From positions 14,357 through 77,681 of the forward strand of contig JAAVFV010000005.1 of assembly GCA_014800525.1 (NCBI GenBank): 63,325 nucleotides of DNA. The letters are read 5' to 3'. This DNA comes from Bacteroidales bacterium. GTDB lineage: Bacteria; Bacteroidota; Bacteroidia; Bacteroidales; Muribaculaceae. Shown here one piece after another: positions 1 through 8,497 of this stretch (its first letter is position 1; each line of letters begins with the position of its first letter). A model generated the notes under the pieces. That model was not told where the DNA came from and searched no databases. It saw only the letters and a program-made list of their open reading frames with translations. A program made the translations under genes and the position numbers.

Positions 1-90
1 GAAGATGAACCCTGGAATGAATATTACGGATATGGCCTTGTCAATGCTTATAACGCAGTGACCAATACTCCAAGATCTACAAAATTTTAA
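1..90 (+). CDS. S8 subtilase, 3' end only (copy 1 of tandem family)
   Basis: The window opens inside this gene. The 29 visible residues up to the TAA stop are identical to the C-terminus of the two complete subtilases at 2023-3513 and 3755-5242, ending in NTPRSTKF. It is therefore a third, upstream member of the same tandem family. A terminator hairpin of the same type follows it. The catalytic residues lie outside the window, so activity cannot be judged. Confidence 0.85.
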   Translation, partial: EDEPWNEYYGYGLVNAYNAVTNTPRSTKF

Positions 91-122
91 TACTCTGAAT
101 TTAATACTCTGAAAATAGAAAT

Positions 123-169
123 TGAACCGCATCCATAAGTTTATCATCTAACTTTTAGGATGCGGTTCA
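123..169 (+). terminator. Intrinsic terminator after subtilase copy 1
   Basis: A 12-bp perfect stem (TGAACCGCATCC with its complement at 158-169), a 23-nt loop and a downstream T-rich run. The same hairpin, with compensatory base changes, follows the two other subtilase copies. Confidence 0.8.
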
Positions 170-332
170 TTTTAAATTCATTACTGTATAATTTAGCCGA
201 CAGCAATAAAATATTTATAATATTAGGAGAATTAAGAATTAATTATTAATTTAGTAGAAAAATTTAGAATGGATTAAAATTTATATTTACCTCGATAGAA
301 TTATCGCTTTTACCAAATATCAATCCCAAAAA
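170..332. other. AT-rich intergenic spacer
   Basis: No gene is seen. The stretch to about 285 is clearly related to the spacer after the second subtilase (about 3581-3666), so it belongs to the duplicated unit. The sequences part company around 285, where the upstream region of the T9SS-tail gene begins here, while at 3667 the tail of that same gene begins. Confidence 0.6.
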
Positions 333-360
333 TTTAAAACCGTCTTAAGAAGGTTTTAAA
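333..360. promoter_or_regulatory. 28-bp near-perfect palindrome upstream of secreted-protein gene
   Basis: Two 14-base arms centred between 346 and 347 with no spacer. All positions pair except 342/351. The inner core is TCTTAAGA and the outer arms are TTTAAAACC and GGTTTTAAA. It lies 37 bases before the ATG at 398. A gapless dyad of this length fits an operator for a dimeric repressor or activator better than a terminator, since no T-tract follows. The role is inferred. Confidence 0.45.
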
Positions 361-397
361 CCAAAGTAATACTTATTAACTTCTAAAAACCATCATT

Positions 398-1972
398 ATG
401 AGAAAACTACTTTTTCTTCTCAGCATGTTTTTGAGCTTATGGCTCGCTAACACGCTCTCTGCGGCTGAAATTCTTACAGCCAAAACTCTGCCCGGTTCAA
501 GAATGGAGGGTCTCAACATTGTTAACTTCTCTGTTAATAGTGCAGTGGCCCGAGATTATTATGCCCACTTCTGGCTGATACCTCCAAGACATGCTGACAA
601 TTCCTACACGGTCTATCAGGTATTCCTCAACGGCAACAAGGTGGGAGAAATCCGACCAGAAAAGGGGAACTGGCAGAACGCCACCATAAAGGGGAATCCG
701 GCCCTTAGCCTGCGGGAAGGCGACAACATCATATCCATCGGCACTAAAGTCCCTGAATTGCCTCAGGTAGAGTCCATGAGAATAGTATCCTCTAAATCCA
801 TGGAGGGGTTTTCGTCCAAGGCATACAACGACTATCTCCAGAAATCCATGAAGGGCTTCTCATACCCTGTGCCTCCGGATGCTGACACCATGACTAAATC
901 AACTGATATGAATGCAGATGATGTGGAGGATCATGGAAGTTTTCCCTTGAAGTATTCGTTCTTCTCTGTCTTTAACTTCAATGAAGGAGACACAATCGTT
1001 ATCTCCACTAAAAGTAGTATGGAACATGATTTCGATTTGGTTTATTATGGGTCCGCTGAACCTCCGGTGGTAGTAGGTCCAGGAAACACACCCGTGAACA
1101 AGAATGAAATCAACGATGAGGTGATTGGAGAAATCTTTCGGCCTGAACAAAAAGTCAATTATATAGGAACTGCCGCGACCTCCGCTGAGAAGCAAGGTCT
1201 TAACTGGAAAGCTCTGTCCGAACCAGCCTTGGTTCTCGGTATTGGACAGTCGACACCGGATCAGAATGCTAAGATGGAGCTTGAGATCCCTAAGTCGGGT
1301 CATTATCTCCTAAGGGTGCGGACACGAAAAAACGGGACTTCATCTTATGCTGATGTAAATGTAAATGGAGAATACTTCTATTCCAATGTACCCATTTCCT
1401 ATTCCCGAAAATACATCCTGCTGGAGCCTGACGTGAATATCGTCACCTATACTAAGGCGGAGGATTCTACAAATGACCCATTCCTTTTCATACAGGGTTC
1501 GGACGCAGACAGAGTGGTGGCATACGATGATGATACTTATAATTTCACGGTGCTGAGTAAATATAATCTTAGCGTTACTGATGCATTCATCCAAGAGAAA
1601 TACATAGTGGAGACCACTACTATCAGCGTGCTCAATTACTGGTCGAATGCCCCCGAAGGATCCTGCAACATATACTCTGTGTATAAACCAATCACTTTAT
1701 TACCCGAAACATATACGGAAAATACAATTCTGGACAATTCCCTCAAAAATGATTCCAGCGATTCAGAGCCAAGGTCAGAATTGGAAAAAACATCGATTGT
1801 CTCGATATTTGATTGGTCAGGGAACTTCCTCCATTCGGTTACTCTAAATGCGAGTGAGAGTTTTTCTCCAAGTAAATTAGGAATATCGCAACCAGGTTTT
1901 TATTTCCTACGCATAGACTCAGGATCGAATGTAAAGACAATAAAAATAAGGATTACATCCATAACCTTATAA
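398..1972 (+). CDS. Secreted protein with T9SS type A-like C-terminal sorting tail
   Basis: A 524-residue protein of unknown function. It begins with a typical Sec signal peptide (about residues 1-22, cleavage near LSAAE). The middle is polar, with no catalytic motif I recognise. A segment around residues 295-375 reads like a beta-sandwich (LRVRTRKNGTSSYADVNVNG and following). The last ~60 residues resemble a Por/T9SS type A sorting domain: a beta-rich stretch with GFYFLRID, then a basic KTIKIRI end. This predicts export through the outer membrane and surface anchoring or release. It sits among tandem subtilases, so it could be a co-secreted partner, substrate or inhibitor; the sequence does not say which. 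The last dozen codons recur as non-coding sequence upstream of the third subtilase. Confidence 0.8.
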   Translation: MRKLLFLLSMFLSLWLANTLSAAEILTAKTLPGSRMEGLNIVNFSVNSAVARDYYAHFWLIPPRHADNSYTVYQVFLNGNKVGEIRPEKGNWQNATIKGNPALSLREGDNIISIGTKVPELPQVESMRIVSSKSMEGFSSKAYNDYLQKSMKGFSYPVPPDADTMTKSTDMNADDVEDHGSFPLKYSFFSVFNFNEGDTIVISTKSSMEHDFDLVYYGSAEPPVVVGPGNTPVNKNEINDEVIGEIFRPEQKVNYIGTAATSAEKQGLNWKALSEPALVLGIGQSTPDQNAKMELEIPKSGHYLLRVRTRKNGTSSYADVNVNGEYFYSNVPISYSRKYILLEPDVNIVTYTKAEDSTNDPFLFIQGSDADRVVAYDDDTYNFTVLSKYNLSVTDAFIQEKYIVETTTISVLNYWSNAPEGSCNIYSVYKPITLLPETYTENTILDNSLKNDSSDSEPRSELEKTSIVSIFDWSGNFLHSVTLNASESFSPSKLGISQPGFYFLRIDSGSNVKTIKIRITSITL

Positions 1973-1977
1973 ATTTG
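1970..1977 (+). promoter_or_regulatory. Candidate -7 promoter element for subtilase copy 2
   Basis: TAAATTTG matches the Bacteroidetes -7 consensus TAnnTTTG and overlaps the TAA stop of the upstream gene. It lies 45 bases before the ATG at 2023. No convincing -33 TTG is seen. The same element is preserved at 3702-3709 before the next copy. Confidence 0.45.
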
Positions 1978-2022
1978 GTCATGGAATTATGTTAATCCTT
2001 TGCTAACCAAATCAATGCACAT

Positions 2023-3513
2023 ATGAAGACCATAAAAATTATACTTAGTCTTGGCATGGTAATTCTATCCATGACTTCTGCGGTAGCTCAGACTTTCCAC
2101 TATGCCGGGGATAAAAAGTTTCCTATTGAAATTATTCCCAACATCAAGGTAATTCTTTGTGAGGATACCATTAAAACTCCAATAAACTTGGAAAAGGGTG
2201 ATAGTCTGATTAAACAGCTTAACCTCAAGAACTCCCTAGCAGTTGTATATCGTGAGGGAGAGAATAGCCGTACTTGTGAGAGATACTCTGACAAAAATGC
2301 AGGAAACATCTGTGTTTACCCTGCCTATATCTCCGACACAGGGGATATGATAGTCCCCACAGGATGTATTGAAACAATATTGAGAAATGAGGCTGATACT
2401 ATCCTGCTCAAAGAGATATGCAAAGAATATGATTGCGTGATTAGTTCACGCAGCCAATATCACACCACTTGGAACACTCTACGCATGAAACCTAAACCGG
2501 GTAGAAATCCGGTCATATTGTCTAACACTTTACAGGAGGATGGACGTTTAGAAGTAGCCTGTCCTATATTCTGGATGACGGATATGCTTCAGATATCTTA
2601 TGATCCCGAAACCACCAAACAGTGGTCTTTATATAATCCTGATAGCTCAATAGATATTTCTGTCAGCAGTGCATGGAATTATGCAACTGGAAGAAATATC
2701 AAGATTGGTGTTATTGACTCAGGATTTGATATTGAACAGGAGGACCTTAAACAGAGAATCTACGACAGCTATGACTTAGAAACCAAAAGTTCACCATGTA
2801 GAAAGATCAGCGAGCACGGGACGCGTTGTGCCGGTATTGTCGCAGCAACAAGAAATAATGACAAAGGAATTGCTGGAGTAGCCCCTGACGCAACTCTACT
2901 CCTGGCAAGCATCCCTACAGGAGATAGCATGGATACTAATATTTTAGGCGATGCTTTTGACTGGTGCAGGAAGAAAGGGGCGGACGTGATATCATGCTCT
3001 ATAGGCTTAAGGTATAGTTCTTATGTTGAGCGTGCCATAAAGGATGCAGTGGATTCCGGCCGCAATGGACGGGGTTGTATTATTGTGGCTGCCGCCGGTA
3101 ATATAGGATCCATTGATAATACTAAGACCATTCTTTATCCGGCGTCTGACCCATTGGTCATTGCAGTCGGTAATATTAATAAGGATGGTCTGATAAGTCG
3201 TTCTTCCCGTTATGGGAAAAACATGTGGGTGGTCGCTCCGGGAACTAATATCATGTCGCCTATACCGGGAAACAAGTATAACGATGAGGCGAGTGGCACA
3301 TCCTTGGCCTGTCCTCATGTTGCAGGGGTCGCAGCCCTAATTCTACAGCGGAATCCCTATCTCTCATGGCAACAGGTTCGGGAGATAATAGCCGACACAG
3401 CGGTGAAGTTACCACCTTTATCTGAAGATGAACCCTGGAATGAATATTACGGATATGGCCTTGTCAATGCTTATAACGCAGTGACCAATACTCCAAGATC
3501 TACAAAATTTTAA
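2023..3513 (+). CDS. Secreted S8 subtilisin-like serine protease (copy 2)
   Basis: A 496-residue secreted endopeptidase. Signal peptide about residues 1-22 (ending AVAQ), a pro-region to about 205, then the peptidase S8 domain. The catalytic triad is visible: D232 in GVIDSGFD, H265 in EHGTRCAGI and S427 in SGTSLACPHVAG, with oxyanion N360 in AAAGN. It ends shortly after the catalytic domain with no T9SS tail, so it probably uses the Sec route to the periplasm or another outer-membrane route. It differs from copy 3 mainly in the pro-region around residues 100-185, which may change folding control or inhibition more than active-site specificity. Its own terminator follows, so each copy appears to be a separate transcription unit. 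Substrate unknown. Confidence 0.93.
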   Translation: MKTIKIILSLGMVILSMTSAVAQTFHYAGDKKFPIEIIPNIKVILCEDTIKTPINLEKGDSLIKQLNLKNSLAVVYREGENSRTCERYSDKNAGNICVYPAYISDTGDMIVPTGCIETILRNEADTILLKEICKEYDCVISSRSQYHTTWNTLRMKPKPGRNPVILSNTLQEDGRLEVACPIFWMTDMLQISYDPETTKQWSLYNPDSSIDISVSSAWNYATGRNIKIGVIDSGFDIEQEDLKQRIYDSYDLETKSSPCRKISEHGTRCAGIVAATRNNDKGIAGVAPDATLLLASIPTGDSMDTNILGDAFDWCRKKGADVISCSIGLRYSSYVERAIKDAVDSGRNGRGCIIVAAAGNIGSIDNTKTILYPASDPLVIAVGNINKDGLISRSSRYGKNMWVVAPGTNIMSPIPGNKYNDEASGTSLACPHVAGVAALILQRNPYLSWQQVREIIADTAVKLPPLSEDEPWNEYYGYGLVNAYNAVTNTPRSTKF

Positions 3514-3529
3514 TACCCTAAGAATAAAA

Positions 3530-3580
3530 ATTGCACCGCATCCCAAAGATAGTTTTACAACCTTTAGAATGCGGTGCAAT
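3530..3580 (+). terminator. Intrinsic terminator after subtilase copy 2
   Basis: A 12-bp stem (ATTGCACCGCAT with its complement at 3569-3580). Relative to the hairpins at 123 and 5261, an A-T pair is replaced by C-G on both arms, a compensatory change showing the structure is maintained. Confidence 0.8.
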
Positions 3581-3701
3581 TTGAATTTATTACCGTATAG
3601 TTTAGTCGAAAGTAATAAAATATTTACCAATTATTAGCAGAATCAAGAATTAATTTTAAATTTAGGAGACAATAAAAATAAGGATTACATCCATAACATT
3701 A

Positions 3702-3709
3702 TAAATTTG
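3702..3709 (+). promoter_or_regulatory. Candidate -7 promoter element for subtilase copy 3
   Basis: TAAATTTG, the same element and spacing as at 1970-1977, 45 bases before the ATG at 3755. It lies inside a duplicated remnant of the end of the T9SS-tail gene, which suggests that the remnant was kept because it carries the promoter. Confidence 0.45.
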
Positions 3710-3754
3710 GTCATGGAACTATGTTAATCCTATTCTAACCAAATCAATGAACAT

Positions 3755-5242
3755 ATGAAGACCATAAAAATTATACTTAGTCTGGGCATGGTAATTCTAT
3801 CCGTGACTTCCGCGATAGCTCAGACTTTCCACTATGCCGGGGATAAAAAGTTTCCTATTGAAATTATTCCCAACATCAAGGTAATTCTTTGTGAGGATAC
3901 TATCAAAACTCCCATACAATTGGAAAAAGGGGATAGCCTGATTAAGCAGCTTAACCTCGATAACTCCATAGCAGTTATATATCGTGAGGGAGAGAATAGC
4001 CGTACTTGTGAGAAATACTCCCACAAAAATGCAGGAAACATCTGTGTTTACCCTGCCTATATGGATCCGGTAGCCGGTATGTGCGTCCCAACAGGATACA
4101 TTGAAACCGTGGTAAAAAATCTTTCAGATACCATTATGCTTAATGATATATGTAGAGAGTATGATTGTGTGATTAAATCCCGACCACAATTTGATCCGGC
4201 CTGCACAACTCTCCGCATGATCCCAAGGCCCGGTAGAAATCCGATCATATTGTCCAACACTTTACAGGAGGATGGACGTATAGATACATGTCCAATGTTC
4301 TGGCTGCCTAATATACTTCAGATCTCCTATGACCCCGAAACCACCAAACAATGGTCTTTATATAATCCTAATAGCTCAATAGATATTTCCGTCAGCAGTG
4401 CATGGAATTATGCAACAGGAAGAAATATTAAGATTGGAGTTATCGACTCAGGATTTGATATTGAACAGGAAGATCTGAAACAGAGAATCTATGATAGCTA
4501 TGATGCAGATAATAAAAAATCACCATGTACAAAAATCGGGGAACACGGGACACGTTGTGCCGGTATTGCCGCAGCAACAAGAAATAATGACAAAGGAATT
4601 GCTGGAGTAGCCCCTGACGCAACCCTACTCCTTGCAAGTATCTCAACAGGAGATAACATGAATACGAAAATCTTAGCAGATGCTTTTAACTGGTGCAGGA
4701 AGAAAGGGGCGGACGTGATCTCATGTTCCATAGGCTTAAGGTATAGTTCTTATGTTGAGCGTGCCATAAAGGCTGCAGTGGATTCCGGCCGCAATGGACG
4801 GGGTTGTATTATTGTGGCTGCCGCCGGTAATATAGGATCCATTGATACAACTAAGACCATTCTTTATCCGGCGGCTGACCCATTGGTCATTGCTGTCGGT
4901 AATATTAACAAGGATGGTTTGATAAGTCGTTCTTCCCGTTATGGGAAAAACATGTGGGTGGTAGCTCCGGGAACTAATATCATGTCGCCTATACCGGGAA
5001 ACAAGTATAATGATGATGCGAGCGGCACATCCTTGTCCTGTCCTCACGTGGCAGGGGTCGCAGCCCTAATTCTACAGCGGAATCCCTATCTCTCATGGCA
5101 ACAGGTTCGAAAGTTAATAGCCGACACTGCGGTGAAGTTACCACCTTTATCTGAAGATGAACCCTGGAATGAATATTACGGATATGGCCTTGTCAATGCT
5201 TATAACGCAGTAACCAATACTCCAAGATCTACAAAATTTTAA
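3755..5242 (+). CDS. Secreted S8 subtilisin-like serine protease (copy 3)
   Basis: A 495-residue paralogue of the gene at 2023. Same signal peptide type (ending AIAQ), pro-region and S8 domain, with triad D231, H264 and S426. The first ~95 residues and the whole catalytic part from about residue 190 are close to identical to copy 2. Residues about 100-185 differ clearly (for example AYMDPVAGMCVPTGY against AYISDTGDMIVPTGC). It has lost one residue near 178. No sorting tail is seen. It is probably transcribed alone between its duplicated leader and the terminator at 5261. The last gene of the array; substrate unknown. Confidence 0.93.
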   Translation: MKTIKIILSLGMVILSVTSAIAQTFHYAGDKKFPIEIIPNIKVILCEDTIKTPIQLEKGDSLIKQLNLDNSIAVIYREGENSRTCEKYSHKNAGNICVYPAYMDPVAGMCVPTGYIETVVKNLSDTIMLNDICREYDCVIKSRPQFDPACTTLRMIPRPGRNPIILSNTLQEDGRIDTCPMFWLPNILQISYDPETTKQWSLYNPNSSIDISVSSAWNYATGRNIKIGVIDSGFDIEQEDLKQRIYDSYDADNKKSPCTKIGEHGTRCAGIAAATRNNDKGIAGVAPDATLLLASISTGDNMNTKILADAFNWCRKKGADVISCSIGLRYSSYVERAIKAAVDSGRNGRGCIIVAAAGNIGSIDTTKTILYPAADPLVIAVGNINKDGLISRSSRYGKNMWVVAPGTNIMSPIPGNKYNDDASGTSLSCPHVAGVAALILQRNPYLSWQQVRKLIADTAVKLPPLSEDEPWNEYYGYGLVNAYNAVTNTPRSTKF

Positions 5243-5260
5243 TACTCTGAGAATCGGAAT

Positions 5261-5307
5261 TGAACCGCATCCAAAAGGTAGTTTTATAACCTTTAGGATG
5301 CGGTTCA
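5261..5307 (+). terminator. Intrinsic terminator after subtilase copy 3
   Basis: 12-bp perfect stem TGAACCGCATCC with its complement at 5296-5307, followed by TTTTT. Third instance of the hairpin that closes each subtilase unit. Sequence similarity among the units ends here. Confidence 0.85.
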
Positions 5308-5657
5308 TTTTTCACGGCCTATTCTTTGTAATGGAATCAATTCGTGGGGGCTACTCCGAGTTTGTAGAATCGGTCTGCCGACACGCTCCAAAGGTTTGTC
5401 TTCATATCAGCTATCTGAAATTTTATATCATTAATTATCAATGCATTACAATAGATGTTTAAAAAATATTCGTTTTCTCATGATAAATATTGAGGAAAGG
5501 TTGTTATATTGTTGATAGGAGAAAAAGCATCTTCTCCGCTTCCATAGATTTACTCTCCTGATCACCTCCTCACCCGACAAACTCTCCCCCTTCCATAATA
5601 TAGATAATATAGAATATCACTCACATCACCATCTAAACCGAACACATCGGTCGAAAC
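5308..5657. other. Intergenic region before rsfS
   Basis: About 350 bases with no credible gene. A small hairpin (GGAGAA 5518-5523 with TTCTCC 5532-5537) lies about 120 bases before rsfS and may sit in its leader. No clear TAnnTTTG element was found. A GC-richer patch at about 5340-5400 does not fold as a tRNA. Confidence 0.5.
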
Positions 5658-6017
5658 ATGCAGACAAACACTAATATCATACCGGCTGTCATTGACGCCA
5701 TTCAGGATAAAAAAGGAACACAAATCAAGATTATAGATCTTTCTAAAGTGGATGGAGCCTCTACAGGAGCTCTCGTAATCTGTCAGGGAAATTCCACTGC
5801 TCAGGTATCGGCCATTGCCGATAGCATCCGTGAAAAAATCCATAAGGAAACGGGCAATAAGCCATATAATTATGATGGCTATCGCAATTCACAATGGATT
5901 GTGATTGATTACGGAGACGTAATGGCTCATGTATTTCTGCCTGATATACGTAAATTCTATAACCTTGAAGATCTTTGGAGCGATGGCCGCTTCACAGAGA
6001 TTCCGGATCTTGACTAA
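5658..6017 (+). CDS. rsfS: Ribosome silencing factor RsfS (DUF143/Iojap family)
   Basis: A 119-residue cytosolic protein, normal length for the family. The family binds ribosomal protein uL14 on the 50S subunit and blocks joining with 30S when nutrients are short. Recognisable features are KGTQIKIIDLSKV near residues 19-31, the ICQGNSTAQVSAIADSI helix region and the YRNSQWIVIDYGDVMAHVFL core. It stands 71 bases upstream of ftsH in the same direction, an arrangement common in Bacteroidetes, and is probably co-transcribed with it. Confidence 0.95.
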   Translation: MQTNTNIIPAVIDAIQDKKGTQIKIIDLSKVDGASTGALVICQGNSTAQVSAIADSIREKIHKETGNKPYNYDGYRNSQWIVIDYGDVMAHVFLPDIRKFYNLEDLWSDGRFTEIPDLD

Positions 6018-6088
6018 TACTTGACTTCTGTGTCTAAAGATTAACAAGATTAATTCAGTCAATTAATTTCAACTGCTACTTAATACAT

Positions 6089-8224
6089 ATGCTCCCGAAA
6101 CGTAACAAGAATAGCAAGCGCCCTCTAAAGAATCTATACTGGATGTATGGACTTATCGTTCTTGCTCTGCTTGGATTATACTATTTCCAGGATGGTTCTC
6201 AGGTAAAAACCGTCGACTGGACCGACTTTGAGAAAGCCGCCCAATCAGGCGACATTGACAAAATCGTGGTATTCTCCGAGAATAATGTAGCCGAAGGGTT
6301 CCTCACCACTCAAGGAAATAAGAATAAGGAATATGGCTTCGAGAATTATCCCGGAATCTCCGAAGATAAAAAGATACGTGCCACTATCCCCTCCACCAAT
6401 AAGGTTCAGGATAAGATCGACCAATGGAATTCAGTGCTCGCTTCCGAAGGGAAACCGGAAATTAAGGTGTCCTATCAGAAGGGTAGCGATTTTATGAAAC
6501 TCTTCTGGTATTTCGGTCCGATTCTCCTTTTCTTCGTAATGATGTATTTCCTCTCACGCCGCATGTCAAATGGCGGAGGTGGTGGAGGAATCTTCAACGT
6601 TGGCAAATCCAAGGCTCTTGTCTTTGATAAGCATAATAACACCAATGTCACATTCAAGGATGTTGCCGGACTTTCAGAGGCAAAGGTTGAGATTGAGGAG
6701 ATTGTGGAATTCCTGAAGAATCCTCAGAAATATACCGAACTGGGAGCAAAGATTCCTCACGGAGCGCTGCTCGTAGGCCCTCCGGGAACAGGTAAGACCC
6801 TTCTCGCCAAGGCTGTGGCCGGTGAAGCGGGAGTGCCGTTCTTCTCCATGTCGGGTTCTGACTTCGTCGAGATGTTCGTAGGTGTAGGTGCGGCCCGTGT
6901 CCGCGACCTCTTTAAGCAGGCTAAGGAAAAGGCTCCTTGTATCATATTTATCGATGAGATTGATGCTGTGGGCCGTGCGCGCGGGAAGAATCCTAATATG
7001 GGTTCGAACGATGAACGCGAGAACACATTGAACGCCATGCTGACCGAAATGGATGGTTTCCAGTCTAACAGCGGTGTGATCTGTCTTGCCGCCACCAACC
7101 GTGCTGATATGCTTGATAAGGCCCTTCTGCGCCCCGGCCGCTTCGACCGACAGATCTATGTGGATCTTCCCGAACTTACCGACCGTGTGGAGATTTTCAA
7201 TGTCCACCTTCGTAATATCAAGGTTAACAGCAAGCTCGATGTGGAGCAACTGGCACGCCAGACTCAGGGTTTCTCCGGAGCCGATATTGCAAATGTGTGT
7301 AACGAAGCTGCTCTGATTGCCGCCCGTAACAATAAGGATATGGTGGAATGGGACGACTTCATGAGCGCCATCGACCGAATTGTCGGAGGTCTGGAGAAGA
7401 AATCGCGTATCATCACCGATGAAGAGAAGAAGTCAATTGCGACTCATGAGGCCGGACACGCCACAATCGGCTGGCTCACTCGCTATGGCAACCCTTTGCT
7501 TAAGGTTACTATCGTTCCGCGCGGTCAGGCACTCGGTGCTGCCTGGTATGCACCGGAAGGACGTCAGATTGTGCCTACTCAGGCTCTCCTCGATGAGATG
7601 TGCGGATTACTGGGCGGACGTGCCGCAGAGGAAGTGTTCCTCGGTGAAGTAGGTACCGGAGCCAGCAACGACCTTGAACGATGCACCAAGATTGCTCGCG
7701 CTCTTGTGCTCGTCTATGGTATGAGCGATAAGCTCCCCAATCTCAACTATTCCGACTCCACAGGTCAGGATATGGGATTCACCAAGCCCTATTCCGAGGA
7801 TACAGGTAAGATAATTGATGCGGAAGTGTCGCGCATAATCAACGAACAGTATGAGCGTGCGAAACAGATCCTTCGCGATCATGCCGCCCAACATAATCAG
7901 ATCCGTGATATGCTTCTGGAGAACGAGGTGATATATCATGATGATGTTGAGAAGATCCTCGGCAAGCGTCCATGGAAATCGCGTACAGACGAGATTATCG
8001 AGATCAATCGCAAAGAAGAAGAGGAAGCACAAAAGGCTCTCCCCTCTTCCACTTCTGATAAGAAGAATAAATCTAAGGATCAGGAGAAGGATACCGATTA
8101 TGCTTCGTCAGTTAAAGATGGAGACTCTGAGTCTCCAAGACATGATGATACGGCCGATTATGGTAAATCATTCAATCCCACAGACGATGATGATCCCGGG
8201 GTTCCTCCTCCATTCAATAAATAA
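6089..8224 (+). CDS. ftsH: ATP-dependent zinc metalloprotease FtsH
   Basis: A 711-residue membrane-anchored AAA+ protease that degrades misfolded or regulated membrane and cytosolic proteins. Two N-terminal transmembrane segments (about residues 17-33 and 139-156) flank a periplasmic domain. A glycine-rich linker (NGGGGGG) follows, then the AAA+ module with Walker A GPPGTGKT at 230-237 and Walker [14 protein letters not shown], and the zinc protease motif HEAGH at 453-457. The last ~70 residues are charged and low in complexity, typical of Bacteroidetes FtsH. Family members control LpxC levels in enterobacteria; whether that holds here, with lipid A genes elsewhere in the window, is unknown. 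A terminator follows at 8250. Confidence 0.97.
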   Translation: MLPKRNKNSKRPLKNLYWMYGLIVLALLGLYYFQDGSQVKTVDWTDFEKAAQSGDIDKIVVFSENNVAEGFLTTQGNKNKEYGFENYPGISEDKKIRATIPSTNKVQDKIDQWNSVLASEGKPEIKVSYQKGSDFMKLFWYFGPILLFFVMMYFLSRRMSNGGGGGGIFNVGKSKALVFDKHNNTNVTFKDVAGLSEAKVEIEEIVEFLKNPQKYTELGAKIPHGALLVGPPGTGKTLLAKAVAGEAGVPFFSMSGSDFVEMFVGVGAARVRDLFKQAKEKAPCIIFIDEIDAVGRARGKNPNMGSNDERENTLNAMLTEMDGFQSNSGVICLAATNRADMLDKALLRPGRFDRQIYVDLPELTDRVEIFNVHLRNIKVNSKLDVEQLARQTQGFSGADIANVCNEAALIAARNNKDMVEWDDFMSAIDRIVGGLEKKSRIITDEEKKSIATHEAGHATIGWLTRYGNPLLKVTIVPRGQALGAAWYAPEGRQIVPTQALLDEMCGLLGGRAAEEVFLGEVGTGASNDLERCTKIARALVLVYGMSDKLPNLNYSDSTGQDMGFTKPYSEDTGKIIDAEVSRIINEQYERAKQILRDHAAQHNQIRDMLLENEVIYHDDVEKILGKRPWKSRTDEIIEINRKEEEEAQKALPSSTSDKKNKSKDQEKDTDYASSVKDGDSESPRHDDTADYGKSFNPTDDDDPGVPPPFNK

Positions 8225-8249
8225 CGCCCCGGCCATACCGGAATAAATA

Positions 8250-8271
8250 GGGGCCTCCCTGAGGAGGCTCC
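8250..8271 (+). terminator. Intrinsic terminator after ftsH
   Basis: Nine-base-pair GC-rich stem (GGGGCCTCC with GGAGGCTCC, one G-U pair), CTGA loop, followed by TAATTTTAT. It separates the rsfS-ftsH unit from the efflux operon. Confidence 0.85.
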
Positions 8272-8354
8272 TAATTTTATATTCCCGACAAAACTAAAAT
8301 TTCTTAAAAAGTTTTCAAAATCCAAATTTCGAGGGTGAAGGGCTCGTTAAAATC

Positions 8355-8385
8355 TTGGTGATTAACCTAATTTTAACTAATTTTG
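8355..8385 (+). promoter_or_regulatory. Promoter of RND efflux operon
   Basis: TTG at 8355-8357, a 20-nt spacer, then TAATTTTG at 8378-8385, a good match to the Bacteroidetes primary sigma consensus TTG-N19/20-TAnnTTTG. Transcription would start near 8392, leaving a leader of about 105 nt before the ATG at 8498. The leader contains a small hairpin (GTGTC-GGTA-GACAC around 8442-8455). Confidence 0.65.
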
Positions 8386-8497
8386 TATGCTGAAAAACAG
8401 TGCCATAGAGGTATTTACATAGGTTCTTACGCAAAATAGGAGTGTCGGTAGACACGATTGTGAACATTGAAATAGTAAACAAACACTATATATTTTT

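Larger units (their letters stand above)
1935..5307 (+). repeat. Tandem duplication array of subtilase units
   Basis: Two units of ~1.7 kb (about 1935-3666 and 3667-5307) each contain the 3' end of the T9SS-tail gene, a short leader, a complete S8 subtilase and a hairpin terminator. The leaders (1935-2022 and 3668-3754) differ at only a few positions. A third unit precedes the window start, since its end is seen at 1-285. Catalytic halves of the genes are nearly identical while pro-regions differ, which suggests duplication followed by uneven divergence or gene conversion. Confidence 0.85.

Noticed and set aside
5340-5400. GC-richer patch resembling a tRNA remnant
   Set aside because: No T-loop GTTCRA motif and no acceptor-stem pairing could be found.
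6674-7249. 191-codon frame antisense to ftsH
   Set aside because: Shadow of the conserved AAA+ region; no recognisable domain or promoter.
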